Source of the DNA: Candidatus Berkiella aquae | GTDB lineage: Bacteria > Pseudomonadota > Gammaproteobacteria > Berkiellales > Berkiellaceae | Length of the DNA stretch: 64,000 nucleotides | NCBI RefSeq assembly: GCF_001431295.2 | Contig: NZ_LKAJ02000001.1 | Span: 2,356,001 to 2,420,000, forward strand | Direction of reading: 5' to 3' | In this document: in pieces, positions 42,767-51,931 of the stretch | Layout: the number at the start of each line of letters is the position of its first letter | How positions within the stretch are numbered: the stretch's first letter is position 1 | Program-made: the position numbers and the translations under genes | Notes under the pieces: model-generated | Databases searched by the model: none | Seen by the model: only the letters and a program-made list of their open reading frames with translations | What the model was told of the DNA's origin: nothing

Positions 42767-45490
42767 ATGTTAGCACCTAACTTTGGCGTTGATTATCGTA
42801 TAGCGGATAAAACAATTGAAGTTCAAGATATTTTAATTCAAGGGCAAGCCGGAGAGACATCGTTATCAAAATATAAAGCATACAATAATACAAGACCACT
42901 TTACCTTGCAGATGCAACAGTACCGCCTGATCCGCAACGGATTGATAGAATCTGCGCAACGATAAGAAGCTGGCTCATAACCGCTATGCAGAAGCATAAA
43001 ACTATTAATCCAGATTTAATTACACGCTTAATAACCGACGAATTTAGTTTTTACACTAAAGACAGGCCCTTATCGATAGATGAATATTGTCAAATTATTC
43101 AAAATATTAAAAATCTTTTTATGCATCCTATCATCCCTCCTAATACCTACGTTCCTCCTAATATTCATCTAATGTTAGCGACTTTCCCTGTCTTAGGGAA
43201 TGATAATAAAGTTCACAATAGCGCTCTTTATATTCAATCACCCGTTGACGGTAACTATAACCACATACCAATGATAAATCATTTTGAAAAAGAAAATGCA
43301 TCTCTCGTTGATTTTCAATATGGTTATATTAATAATGCCGGGCAAAAAATCGTTTATCCGCTCATTGGTGATTCCCCCGCTACAGATGTGCTCTTGTCAG
43401 AACAACAAGATGCAGCAAAAAAACTAAGCAATGCTGGCGTCTTAATGAATGATCCTAACCAATATCAAAGCGCCCTAAAAATAATTACCAATACAGGAGG
43501 AACTTTTTTAACGACTACAGGTATATGTCTTGATCATGCAAAAGGTGTTTGTAAGAAAAATTTACACAAACTAATCGATAAACTTTCTAGCAACAATGCA
43601 CCTATTCCTTTAAAAGTAAGTCATATTATCTCCTCATTTAGTATTAATGAATTTTCGGAGAATATGGCAGCGACGGCTATCCATGTTGATCCTAAAGTTG
43701 GTAAAGGTTACATGGGAATAGGAGGAAAAGACAAAATCCACCCCGCAGATTATGGGCATTTTTCTGCCTCTTTTGGCGCAAAAGGGAAGTATTTTCAATC
43801 TTATGCACCAAAAGCTATCGGTTTAGCAAAGGAGCATCAGTTAGATCACATTGCTAGCAAAACTCCTGATCGAATCCCTGCCCGCTTGAATCTTCAAGAC
43901 GCTCAGGGAAATACCATTTTGCACCGTGCCTTATTAGAACACCAGCACGATTTTGACAATACATTTGCAAGATTAGCAAAGTACACACAATTAGGTGCCA
44001 AGATCGATATTAAGAATTTAAATAATCAATCTATTTTAGATTTAGTTTTATTGGCGATGAAAGATCAGAATCAGATTTCACTTATCGATCCTATTTTGCA
44101 TCATCCAGATTTAAAAAAGCCCAATTTTTTTGGTAACGGAGAAAATCTAAGTAGTTATATAGTAGCGTTTTTGCAAAAATGGCAACCTAAGCTAATACAA
44201 CCGCTAATATCACATATTAAAAATGAATCCTCGCTCATTGTTAAAAAAGCGATTCTTGAAACACAAAACGCTAATATGTCATTGGACACAAGAATAGGTA
44301 CTTTATCGAAAGCTTTGTGCCTTGCTATGAATGTTAATGAAATACAATTAGCCGATATTCAATTTGCTATTGATAATGATTGCTTCTTAGCTTTAGAAAC
44401 AATAATTGATTTTAATCCAGCATTTTTAAATGTTTCCCTTGCACCCGGAAAAACATCATTAGCTGGAGTATTAAAAGGGAAACTTCTTTTAGCTATCGAT
44501 AATGACAATGCAATCGAAACATATTGGTTGGCAAGAATTTTACATAAAAACCACCAATTAAATTTCCCTTGCAATAATAAAGGAGAAAATCCTTTACATC
44601 TTGCTGCGGTAAAAAGCAAAGCACAAGCCATTGAATCTTTAATACAAGTTAATCCGGATCTTTTATTCACTCGAGATTCTCAAGGAAACACACCGCTCAA
44701 GAAGTGCGAGAACATTTTACTACAAATATTGCAACGTGCAATTAACGCAGACAACTTTAGCGAAACAAAAAAGCTTGCCGAAATTGTCAAAAGGGGTGGT
44801 GTCGCTTTTCCTTCCTCGGCTGCAGGCAATTATTTACATCAAGCCTTACTTTATAACAAAGGGAACGCTGCTGTGGCTTTAACACAAACTTTTCCCCATT
44901 TATTATCAGAAAAAAATTCACGAGGAGAATACCCCTTAGATACACTGAATCGCAATCATATCTATTATACTGCACCGGATAAAAAATCTTATTTGTTCGC
45001 TGATTTTGTTGCCCAATCTTTTCCTCATCTTCTCATTTATCGCACTCCTGTCAATGCTCCAGCGAAAGCAGCGCCGATAGTTCACCATTTTGCAAATAAC
45101 GCACCGAATGTACCGGTATTGAATCCTTTACCAGCGAACCCTCCCGTATTGAATCCTTTACCCGGGAATCCTCCCGTATCGGATTTCGATAATGGCATTT
45201 TTAAATTAATGGATACTAAGCAAATCCCTTACACAATTGGCCATTCTGGTAAGGCAACCATTATTTATTTTGAAGGACCTGATGGCAATAAGAATGCTGA
45301 TATTTTTAGCAAAAGTGCTTACCATACTCTAGGATTGGGTTCATTAGCCGCAGCCAAACAAGGAAGAAGTCAGCCTAAAACTGTACAAATTGATAACAAA
45401 TCTCAAAAATACTGTATTTACTTAACAACTCAAGATTGTCAAACTATTTCTAATTATAGTTATTCTAACAAAAAACCGAAAATGTCATGA
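42767..45490 (+). CDS. Large ankyrin-repeat protein
   Basis: A 907-residue protein. The first ~370 residues are unassigned. Ankyrin repeats follow (NLQDAQGNTILHRALLEHQH, GAKIDIKNLNNQSILDLVL, NNKGENPLHLAAVKSKAQAI, RDSQGNTPLKK). A proline-rich linker with a tandem 10-residue repeat VLNPLPxNPP precedes a ~90-residue C-terminal domain. No signal peptide. Large ankyrin proteins with unique N-terminal domains are typical Dot/Icm effectors of Legionella and Coxiella; secretion is not shown here. The stop codon lies inside its own terminator hairpin. Confidence 0.75.
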   Translation: MLAPNFGVDYRIADKTIEVQDILIQGQAGETSLSKYKAYNNTRPLYLADATVPPDPQRIDRICATIRSWLITAMQKHKTINPDLITRLITDEFSFYTKDRPLSIDEYCQIIQNIKNLFMHPIIPPNTYVPPNIHLMLATFPVLGNDNKVHNSALYIQSPVDGNYNHIPMINHFEKENASLVDFQYGYINNAGQKIVYPLIGDSPATDVLLSEQQDAAKKLSNAGVLMNDPNQYQSALKIITNTGGTFLTTTGICLDHAKGVCKKNLHKLIDKLSSNNAPIPLKVSHIISSFSINEFSENMAATAIHVDPKVGKGYMGIGGKDKIHPADYGHFSASFGAKGKYFQSYAPKAIGLAKEHQLDHIASKTPDRIPARLNLQDAQGNTILHRALLEHQHDFDNTFARLAKYTQLGAKIDIKNLNNQSILDLVLLAMKDQNQISLIDPILHHPDLKKPNFFGNGENLSSYIVAFLQKWQPKLIQPLISHIKNESSLIVKKAILETQNANMSLDTRIGTLSKALCLAMNVNEIQLADIQFAIDNDCFLALETIIDFNPAFLNVSLAPGKTSLAGVLKGKLLLAIDNDNAIETYWLARILHKNHQLNFPCNNKGENPLHLAAVKSKAQAIESLIQVNPDLLFTRDSQGNTPLKKCENILLQILQRAINADNFSETKKLAEIVKRGGVAFPSSAAGNYLHQALLYNKGNAAVALTQTFPHLLSEKNSRGEYPLDTLNRNHIYYTAPDKKSYLFADFVAQSFPHLLIYRTPVNAPAKAAPIVHHFANNAPNVPVLNPLPANPPVLNPLPGNPPVSDFDNGIFKLMDTKQIPYTIGHSGKATIIYFEGPDGNKNADIFSKSAYHTLGLGSLAAAKQGRSQPKTVQIDNKSQKYCIYLTTQDCQTISNYSYSNKKPKMS
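45116..45175 (+). repeat. Tandem 30-base repeat encoding VLNPLPxNPP
   Basis: Two 30-base copies (45116-45145, 45146-45175) differ at a few bases and keep frame, making a proline-rich linker in the ankyrin protein. Confidence 0.7.
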
Positions 45491-45508
45491 AGACATTACC
45501 GGTTTTTT
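45470..45508. terminator. Bidirectional terminator overlapping two convergent stops
   Basis: AAAAAACCG (45470-45478) pairs with CGGTTTTTT (45500-45508), with inner stem AATGTC/GACATT. It contains the ankyrin gene stop (45488-45490) and reaches into the end of the next convergent gene, with a T run on both strands. Confidence 0.75.
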
Positions 45509-46578
45509 AAAGGATTTGCACGTAAGTATTGTGAAGGCCAGGTAATATCTTGTCTTAATTCTCGGGCCGCTCTTAACGGAAAATAAGGGTCTCGAAGCAT
45601 CTCTCGTGCCAATAAAACCATATCAGCTTGTTGAGTACGAATAATATGGTCCGCTTGAGCTGGCGAGACAATTAGCCCAACTGCCCCTGTTGCAATATGA
45701 CATTCATCGCGGATGCGCTCAGCAAAAGGGGTTTGATAGCCAGGACCAACGGGAATGTTAGCATGCGCGACATTACCACCACTTGAGCAATCGATAAAAT
45801 CAACGCCATACGCTTTAAGGCGTTCGCTCAACATGACTGAATCATTTAGCGCCCATCCTTTCTCTGTCCAATCCGTTGCAGAAATTCTCACAAATAAAGG
45901 GTATTCATCTGGCCACACTTGACGCACGCCTTGCACAACTTCAAGCAATAAGCGAATACGATTTTCGAAACTACCGCCATAATTATCTTTACGGATATTA
46001 CTCAAGGGCGACAAAAATTCATGGAGTAAATAACCATGCGCACTATGAATTTCGATTACTTTAAAGTTAGCTTCTAAGGCACGCTTAGCTGCCATCGCAA
46101 ACGCGGCAACCACCGCTTGAATTTGCCCGAGATTCAGTTCGGTCGGCACTAAAGAATCAGCAGCAAAAGCCAGGGCTGATGGGGCAACCACTTGCCATCC
46201 TCCATTGTCCTTCTCAACTTTACTCCCCCCTTCCCAGGGGCGACTGGTGCTTGCTTTTCTGCCAGCATGGGCCAATTGAATTCCGGCGATCGCGCCTTGA
46301 GCATGGATAAAATCGGCTATTCGCGCTAAATAATCAATGTGATTATCAGACCAAATCCCTAAATCATAAGGCGTGATTCGTCCTTGAGGCATCACCGCAG
46401 CGGCTTCTGTAAAAACCAATGCTGCCCCACCGACAGCACGACTGCCCAGATGAACTAAATGCCAATCAGTTGCAAAACCATCAATTGAGGAATACTGGCA
46501 CATAGGAGATACCGCTATGCGATTTTTAAAGCGGATCTCCCTTAGCTGAAAGTGTGAAAATAAGTGCGAATCATCCAT
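45496..46578 (-). CDS. NADH:flavin oxidoreductase, old yellow enzyme family (YqjM/NamA-like)
   Basis: A 360-residue FMN enzyme. Conserved blocks: FKNRIAVSPMCQYSS, DWHLVHLGSRAVGG, TEAAAVMPQGRIT, GIQLAHAGRKAS (FMN/substrate histidine region), IEIHSAHGYLLHEFLSPLSN, YGGSFENRIRLLLE and ADMVLLAREMLRDPYFP. These place it with the YqjM/NamA group that reduces activated double bonds with NADPH. The PMCQYSS cysteine regulates FMN potential in that group. AGGAAA precedes ATG 46578. It probably serves in detoxification; the natural substrate is unknown. Confidence 0.92.
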   Translation of the reverse strand: MDDSHLFSHFQLREIRFKNRIAVSPMCQYSSIDGFATDWHLVHLGSRAVGGAALVFTEAAAVMPQGRITPYDLGIWSDNHIDYLARIADFIHAQGAIAGIQLAHAGRKASTSRPWEGGSKVEKDNGGWQVVAPSALAFAADSLVPTELNLGQIQAVVAAFAMAAKRALEANFKVIEIHSAHGYLLHEFLSPLSNIRKDNYGGSFENRIRLLLEVVQGVRQVWPDEYPLFVRISATDWTEKGWALNDSVMLSERLKAYGVDFIDCSSGGNVAHANIPVGPGYQTPFAERIRDECHIATGAVGLIVSPAQADHIIRTQQADMVLLAREMLRDPYFPLRAARELRQDITWPSQYLRANPLKNR

Positions 46579-46612
46579 GATTTCCTAATAAGGAACTCCT
46601 TACTTAATAAGA

Positions 46613-47593
46613 CTAAACAGGCATTTCAGGTTGCGTTGAAAGTTGCGAGCTTCTCATGAATGAGAAGCGTCCACATAATTGCTTAAAGGATTTTGTATCC
46701 ATGCCACTGATAAACACCCCAATGGATGCTAACGAGCAAGCAATCACTAAACTCCAGGTTAATGGCTCTTTACCAAACATAACGAGCAAAGCCATGGCAG
46801 CGATTCGCGCAACATAGGTGATAGTGCTTAAAAGGTACACATCACCGTATTTAACGCCATAATCCCACAGCTGATAAGCGATGCCTGCGCCACTAATACC
46901 GGTTACCACGGCCAAAGAGCCTTGGGTCCAAGTCGGTGTGACAAATGTTTCAAATTTAAGATGTAATCCTAAGCACAGCAATGCACCCAAGCCACAGTAC
47001 ATGCCAATCATTTCCGTAGGAACCTTCTTAAAGTAGCGTGAGAATGCAGAATAGCCACCCCATAATACCGCGCCAAACAGCGCTAAAAGGTATCCAATAA
47101 AATAGTTGAAGTTGAAACCATTTAAGCTAATTTCATGGTGAACCAAAACATAGATCCCTAAAAGGCCTAATAATGCCCCAATAATATGTTGCGGCGTAAA
47201 ACGCTCTTTCGGCAACATGCTGGTGAATGCCACCACTAAGCATGGCCACAAGTAGTCAATGAGATCAACATGGGCAATGGGAGCATATTGCGCACCATAG
47301 ATATAGGCGAAATCGCTTAAACAAATTCCCGTTAGCCCTGCAAGCCAAATAAATGCCGGTTGCTTTAACACGGTATGCCAAGCACGACGTTTGGTTAAGC
47401 GCAAAGCGGTTAACGCAAAGGAGCTAAAAAAGATAATGGCCAGGACTTCAAAAATCGGCAACCCATTGACCTCAGAGATCAATAAAGGTTCAACTGTCCA
47501 CATGATGAGGGCGCCAAGGCCCATATAGGTAGCGCGTTTAACAGTAAGATCATGCAATGTCGTATCCTCTCTAACAAGAGCATTCGAATACAT
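46613..47593 (-). CDS. EamA/DMT-family transporter
   Basis: A 326-residue inner-membrane protein with about ten hydrophobic helices in two EamA repeats (GALIMWTVEPLLI; GAVLWGGYSAFSRYF). The AHVDLIDYLWPCLVVAF stretch resembles the aromatic-amino-acid exporter YddG subgroup. It begins 35 bases upstream of the oxidoreductase start, so both may be co-transcribed. Export direction and substrate are inferred from family only. Confidence 0.85.
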   Translation of the reverse strand: MYSNALVREDTTLHDLTVKRATYMGLGALIMWTVEPLLISEVNGLPIFEVLAIIFFSSFALTALRLTKRRAWHTVLKQPAFIWLAGLTGICLSDFAYIYGAQYAPIAHVDLIDYLWPCLVVAFTSMLPKERFTPQHIIGALLGLLGIYVLVHHEISLNGFNFNYFIGYLLALFGAVLWGGYSAFSRYFKKVPTEMIGMYCGLGALLCLGLHLKFETFVTPTWTQGSLAVVTGISGAGIAYQLWDYGVKYGDVYLLSTITYVARIAAMALLVMFGKEPLTWSLVIACSLASIGVFISGMDTKSFKQLCGRFSFMRSSQLSTQPEMPV

Positions 47594-47822
47594 GGGGTTT
47601 GATTGGATTTAGATTGGAAAACCAATTTTTAAGATTGCATGCCTCACATCCCCCCATGCCCACAAAGCACGTCTGGCTTTGCTACGCATAAATTAATGAT
47701 ATAGGAGGTGGGGGTCAAGGTTTTTTATATTAGTTTGACAGATTACACGATGATCGGTAGTGCTGAATTTATGGATGGAACTACACTTTATAGTAGTTAA
47801 AACCTAGAGGAGCACACTCGCC

Positions 47823-48212
47823 ATGAATTACTCCATTTTTTGGGCAAGATTATTAGGGCTCTACGCCGTCATTTTATCTATTGGTATGTTTTTTCATTTA
47901 AAACAGTACCAAACGTTAATGGCTGATCTCGCGCAAAACCCCTTAATTTTGATGACACTCGGCATGATTACCTTATTTTTGGGGCTTGGCATTGTTCTGA
48001 GCCATCGTACATGCCGTGGCTGGCCCATTTTAATTACCATTTTGGGTTATTGGATTACCTTTAAAGGGATTGTGTTACTTTTCTTCCCCCAATGGGTCTC
48101 TAAGATTGTCACGATGTGGCAAAGCTATAACAGCTACGTTGTCTTGGCTCCTACGCTGATTCTAGGGCTTATTTTGCTTATCTGTGGATTTATTGTTAAA
48201 CGTCACTTCTAA
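47823..48212 (+). CDS. Small four-helix membrane protein
   Basis: Not recognised. 129 residues with four hydrophobic segments (WARLLGLYAVILSIGMFF, LILMTLGMITLFLGLGIVL, GWPILITILGYWITFKGIVL, VVLAPTLILGLILLICGF) and few charged residues. GAGGAG lies 7-10 bases before ATG 47823. It is followed by a terminator, so it is monocistronic. Role unknown. Confidence 0.7.
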   Translation: MNYSIFWARLLGLYAVILSIGMFFHLKQYQTLMADLAQNPLILMTLGMITLFLGLGIVLSHRTCRGWPILITILGYWITFKGIVLLFFPQWVSKIVTMWQSYNSYVVLAPTLILGLILLICGFIVKRHF

Positions 48213-48242
48213 CACCTTTTCTTACCCTCCTTTGCTGCCCGG

Positions 48243-48270
48243 CCCGACAACTAATGATTTAGTTGTCGGG
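48243..48270 (+). terminator. Hairpin terminator after the small membrane protein gene
   Basis: A 12-bp stem CCCGACAACTAA / TTAGTTGTCGGG with loop TGAT (48243-48254 with 48259-48270), followed within a few bases by a T-rich run. Confidence 0.7.
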
Positions 48271-48327
48271 GGTTGATTTTTATAATAAGCGCGCTTACCA
48301 TTGTCTTTTTCCTCAGGAAATAAGCAA

Positions 48328-48753
48328 ATGTGGCAGCAATCCTATACCACCACCGTACAGGGCATAAAACCCGAACAGATTTGGTCTATTTGGGCTGATA
48401 TCCCTAATCGACCTGCTTGGGATACCGACACTCAATGGGCTAAAGCCAATGGACCTTTCGCCAATGGAACCGTCATTACCTTTAAACCAAAAGACTGGTT
48501 TAAAGCAGTTAAAATGACCGTCGTCGAATGTGTCCCGAATAAAATGTTTACCGATCATACGACTTTTTTTTTAGCCGAGCTTTTTGGTAAGCATGAAATG
48601 ATAACAACCAACCAAGGGCTTGTGCTGACAACGACGATTACCATCACAGGCCCCCTTACCGGGTTATGGCGAAGAATAGTTGGCCAAGAAATTGTTGACA
48701 CATTACCAGAGCAAACACAGCAATTAATTGCATTGGCGAGGAGGCAGTCTTAA
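48328..48753 (+). CDS. SRPBCC (START-like) ligand-binding family protein
   Basis: A 141-residue cytoplasmic protein. IKPEQIWSIWADIPNRPAWD near the N-terminus, GTVITFKP in the middle and a long C-terminal helix are typical of polyketide-cyclase/SRPBCC proteins, which bind hydrophobic ligands in a helix-grip cavity. ATG 48328 was preferred over TTG 48301 because AGGAA lies upstream. It precedes a MarR regulator by about 170 bases, but a palindromic repeat separates them. Ligand unknown. Confidence 0.8.
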   Translation: MWQQSYTTTVQGIKPEQIWSIWADIPNRPAWDTDTQWAKANGPFANGTVITFKPKDWFKAVKMTVVECVPNKMFTDHTTFFLAELFGKHEMITTNQGLVLTTTITITGPLTGLWRRIVGQEIVDTLPEQTQQLIALARRQS

Positions 48754-48759
48754 AAGCTC

Positions 48760-48855
48760 GTCATTGCGAGCGTAGCGAAGCAATCTATTAATGCAGCCCT
48801 ACGCACCGTTTTTTCTGGATTGCTTTCCCTTCGCTATGCGAAGTGTCGCAATGAC
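48760..48855. repeat. Palindromic interspersed repeat (GTCATTGCGAGCG type)
   Basis: GTCATTGCGAGCGTAGCGAA at the left end and an imperfect reverse complement (GGATTGCTT onward to GTCGCAATGAC) at the right end fold into a long imperfect hairpin. Arms of this wording recur in many bacterial genomes as non-coding repeats. It follows the SRPBCC stop and may terminate its transcript. Confidence 0.6.
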
Positions 48856-48871
48856 ACAAAATTGCAAATAC

Positions 48872-48921
48872 TTCGCATCTCACCCACTAATGCGTATAAT
48901 CCTCATCTTAACGATGAGGAT
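48872..48921 (+). promoter_or_regulatory. Promoter and palindromic operator of the marR-like gene
   Basis: TTCGCA (48872-48877) and TATAAT (48895-48900) at 17-base spacing form a promoter. Directly after the -10 lies a perfect 9-5-9 palindrome ATCCTCATC-TTAAC-GATGAGGAT (48899-48921), covering the expected start site and ending 5 bases before ATG 48927. This is the usual geometry of MarR autorepression. Confidence 0.65.
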
Positions 48922-48926
48922 ACCAC

Positions 48927-49388
48927 ATGAAACAATCCATGAATTTTTCCTTTAAAAGTGCTGAAGAAAGTCCAGGTTTTTTGTTGTGGCGCTTAACCAA
49001 TCTATGGCAACAACAACAAAGAAAAGCCTTACAACCGCTTGGCATTACTCATCCGCAGTTTGTTGCGCTTGCCGGTATTTTATGGCTCAGTAATCAATAT
49101 CAACAAGGCCCTTCACAAAATCAAGTCGCTGAATTTACCCATATTGATAAAATGATGATGTCTGATTTAGTGAAAACCTTATTACAAAAAGCGCTGATTG
49201 AACGATATCAGCAAGAAACCGATAGGCGAGCCTATTCATTACATCTGACTAAAAAAGGACATCAATTAACGCTTGATGCAATTCCTCTGGTTGAAGGTGT
49301 TGATGCCACTTTCTTTACGAATGAAACGCAAGGACTCTCTGGATTTCTCACTATTTTGAATCAAAGAATGACGGTACACACTCTCTGA
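48927..49388 (+). CDS. MarR-family transcriptional regulator
   Basis: A 153-residue winged-helix protein. Helices around GITHPQFVALAGILWLS, a recognition region AEFTHIDKMMMSDLVKTLLQ and the wing ERYQQETDRRAYSLHLTKKG with the MarR-typical D-R-R match the family. Such dimers release DNA when bound to phenolic or hydrophobic ligands. It is preceded by its own promoter/palindrome, so autoregulation is likely. Targets beyond itself are not evident; the neighbouring SRPBCC gene is one candidate. Confidence 0.9.
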   Translation: MKQSMNFSFKSAEESPGFLLWRLTNLWQQQQRKALQPLGITHPQFVALAGILWLSNQYQQGPSQNQVAEFTHIDKMMMSDLVKTLLQKALIERYQQETDRRAYSLHLTKKGHQLTLDAIPLVEGVDATFFTNETQGLSGFLTILNQRMTVHTL

Positions 49389-49543
49389 TACCTGTGATGA
49401 TTTTTCTGACAAATATTTGTCAGTTAAATATTATAGTTAATACCAGGCGACGAAATGCTGACGTAAAATACCCTTGCTGCTTGACGCCCTGACTTAGATC
49501 CTTTACGTTCCTAGGAATTTTACTTAGGTTGTTAGGAATCAAA

Positions 49544-51889
49544 ATGAGCACACGTGGCGTTGAAAAAGAATCTGCCAATCAAGAATCTTCACTCAATAGT
49601 TTAATTAGTGGCGATAAAAAAGAAGAGGCATTAAGCGTTATTAAAAGTGGTAAGGCTAACCTCTTTGAAAAAGATGGCAAAGGCTATCAACCCATTCACT
49701 GGGCTGCTATTAAAGGATCATTCACCACTTTCAAAGCATTAATCAACAAAGGGGTAAGCGCACATACCGCGGATGATAAAGGTTACATTCCAATTTATCA
49801 CGCACTCACTTTTGGTCGAAAAAAGACAAATACCAGCCATGAAAAAATTGTTAAGTACTATGATGAGCATTTTCCAGCCGAATTTCCAGAAGATCAAGGT
49901 GGAACATTAAGCCAAGAGATTAATCATGATCTCAGAATGTGCGGTTTAGATGCCTATACCATGCAAGATGCACCCGATCTTCCTTATGTGTTACGTCTTT
50001 TTGCAGTTGCACCAACGACTATCGAGCCTAAAACCTCAAAAACCAAACCCGATTTTAAAAAGCAAATGGCATTACGTATTAATCCTGCGCAATTAACATT
50101 AAAAGCGCACGGAATCACTGAGTTTTTTACACCAACTGAAATCTTAGTGACACTCACAAAACATTATCCTAACATGAATGAACAAGCTAAACTTGCTTGT
50201 ATTTATTTTGTAAAAGAAATCATTCGTTTAGATGGTGCAAAAGATTGGATAGATAACCCAGAATTTGAAGAGGCATTTACCGCTTTCCTAAACAATCTTA
50301 ATCAAAAAATGGCGTTTGTGACCTTAAAAATAAAATTACAAAATTTCTATCAGCACCAACTCAATAAGTTACCACCTTACCTGAATGCCGCTGCTCCATT
50401 AGAGATGGTACGCGATTTAGCAAAAGTATTTACTGAAGCGACTTTGGCGATTACGCCGGAAAGATTCAGAGCTATCAATTTGCTTAAAAAAGCAAAAGAC
50501 AATCAACCCTTTTTACAATTTTCAGATTTGGTCAATCAAACTTCTCAATTGGTCTGTCGAGATATTTTATGTGCCAGATCGCAAGTCCATGCTGAAACTA
50601 TTTTCAAATTTTACATGGATGTTTTAAAAATTTGTCTGAACGAAAACAACGCTTATGACTTACCTGTCAACCTGCCCGCAGCAACAGCTATTTATCTTGG
50701 CTTTCAGAACAAAGCAGTATCTCGTTTATCATTTATCAAAAATATGATGAATGATATCTTTAAGAAAGAATTTGCTAAATATGATATCCTTTTTGCACCC
50801 TCATTAAGCGAATTATCGAGTTCAATGAAAGCGACGCAGGGTAAATGTGTTCCTATGCTTACTGTTTATACCGATGCGAAAAATCGTGTCCTTGAACAAA
50901 TACCTGCTGATCAAATGGATTCCAGAATTACCGCATTCGGTAAAATTAACGAAGAATATGCCAAGCATCATCCTTATTTACAATCATTTCCTGTCGTACC
51001 TTACATGACAGATTTTCATGATAGAGTCACCCACATTCACTTTACAGATACCGATGCATACTGGCTCTCTTATACGTTAGAACCGGCTAGAATCATCAAT
51101 CTTGATCATTCACCTTCTGTAAAAGATATTTGGTCTGCGCTCAAATATTGTAAAGATGTAGAATCGCCCTTTGTTGTTTTGGCACAAGGTGTCAAACATC
51201 TGGGAACAGATGCCAAAACCAAAATTGAAGATTATCTTGCTCTGCAAACGTTACCCAACGATAACTCCCAAGAATCTAGTGATTTAAGAGAAAAACTAGC
51301 CGCCATTCCATTACTGTGTCAAAGCATTTTTGCGCAGTATGAAGCAACAAGACCCAGCAAAGAAATGCTTACTGGAAAAAGTAGAATCAAACCTGCACTG
51401 ACAAAAAGTAGCATGCAAACCGCCATCATTGCCCCTGCGCAAGTAGAATCGTTATCCTCAGAACTTTCTATACTTTCACTTGATGGGCAAGCTGATTCTC
51501 CACGTCATTCAGCTTCCCCTAAACATAAACGTAGAGCTTCTGCGACAACTTCTTCCCCTTCAAAATCCTCTCGCATCAAGCGCGAAAATGCGATGATAGG
51601 TGATAGCATTACCGGTAATACCACATCGTTTAGAGAACGTTCTCAAACCGCTTATGCTCTAGGTGATGCCAGTAGTAGCACCGTTTCTCCTCCCAAGAAA
51701 AAGCGTAGTACTTCGGACAGCCATGAGACATCAGAAGAACAACCCATGCTAATAGAAGAAGCAACGGCTTTTATACCGTATTATGATCAAACAAAACGCA
51801 GTGCTTCGCCAGCTCCTAACACAGTAGCAAGCACAACGGAAGAAAAAACACCCAAAGGCATTGCGCCAATGCCCTCGCCTCTTTATTAA
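49544..51889 (+). CDS. Ankyrin-repeat protein with nuclear-localisation-like C-terminal tail
   Basis: A 781-residue protein. Two or three ankyrin repeats occupy about 20-105 (GYQPIHWAAIKGSFTTFKAL, GVSAHTADDKGYIPIYHAL). A long unassigned middle follows, with a block LPYVLRLF...HFTDTDAYWLSY near 490. From about 640 the tail is disordered, rich in Ser/Pro/Lys: SPKHKRRAS, SSRIKRE and SPPKKKRSTS (PPKKKR 716-721), the last close to the SV40-type nuclear import signal. ATG 49544 with AGGA upstream was chosen over TTG 49529. It is probably a host-directed effector (inference). Confidence 0.75.
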   Translation: MSTRGVEKESANQESSLNSLISGDKKEEALSVIKSGKANLFEKDGKGYQPIHWAAIKGSFTTFKALINKGVSAHTADDKGYIPIYHALTFGRKKTNTSHEKIVKYYDEHFPAEFPEDQGGTLSQEINHDLRMCGLDAYTMQDAPDLPYVLRLFAVAPTTIEPKTSKTKPDFKKQMALRINPAQLTLKAHGITEFFTPTEILVTLTKHYPNMNEQAKLACIYFVKEIIRLDGAKDWIDNPEFEEAFTAFLNNLNQKMAFVTLKIKLQNFYQHQLNKLPPYLNAAAPLEMVRDLAKVFTEATLAITPERFRAINLLKKAKDNQPFLQFSDLVNQTSQLVCRDILCARSQVHAETIFKFYMDVLKICLNENNAYDLPVNLPAATAIYLGFQNKAVSRLSFIKNMMNDIFKKEFAKYDILFAPSLSELSSSMKATQGKCVPMLTVYTDAKNRVLEQIPADQMDSRITAFGKINEEYAKHHPYLQSFPVVPYMTDFHDRVTHIHFTDTDAYWLSYTLEPARIINLDHSPSVKDIWSALKYCKDVESPFVVLAQGVKHLGTDAKTKIEDYLALQTLPNDNSQESSDLREKLAAIPLLCQSIFAQYEATRPSKEMLTGKSRIKPALTKSSMQTAIIAPAQVESLSSELSILSLDGQADSPRHSASPKHKRRASATTSSPSKSSRIKRENAMIGDSITGNTTSFRERSQTAYALGDASSSTVSPPKKKRSTSDSHETSEEQPMLIEEATAFIPYYDQTKRSASPAPNTVASTTEEKTPKGIAPMPSPLY

Positions 51890-51895
51890 GTCAGC

Positions 51896-51930
51896 ATAAC
51901 AGGCCTTTGTGAAAATGAAGGCCTGTTATT
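51896..51930. terminator. Terminator between convergent genes
   Basis: A 12-bp stem ATAACAGGCCTT / AAGGCCTGTTAT followed by TTTT, 7 bases after the ankyrin gene stop and 2 bases before the stop of the convergent gene, so it probably serves both. Confidence 0.75.
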
Positions 51931-51931
51931 T

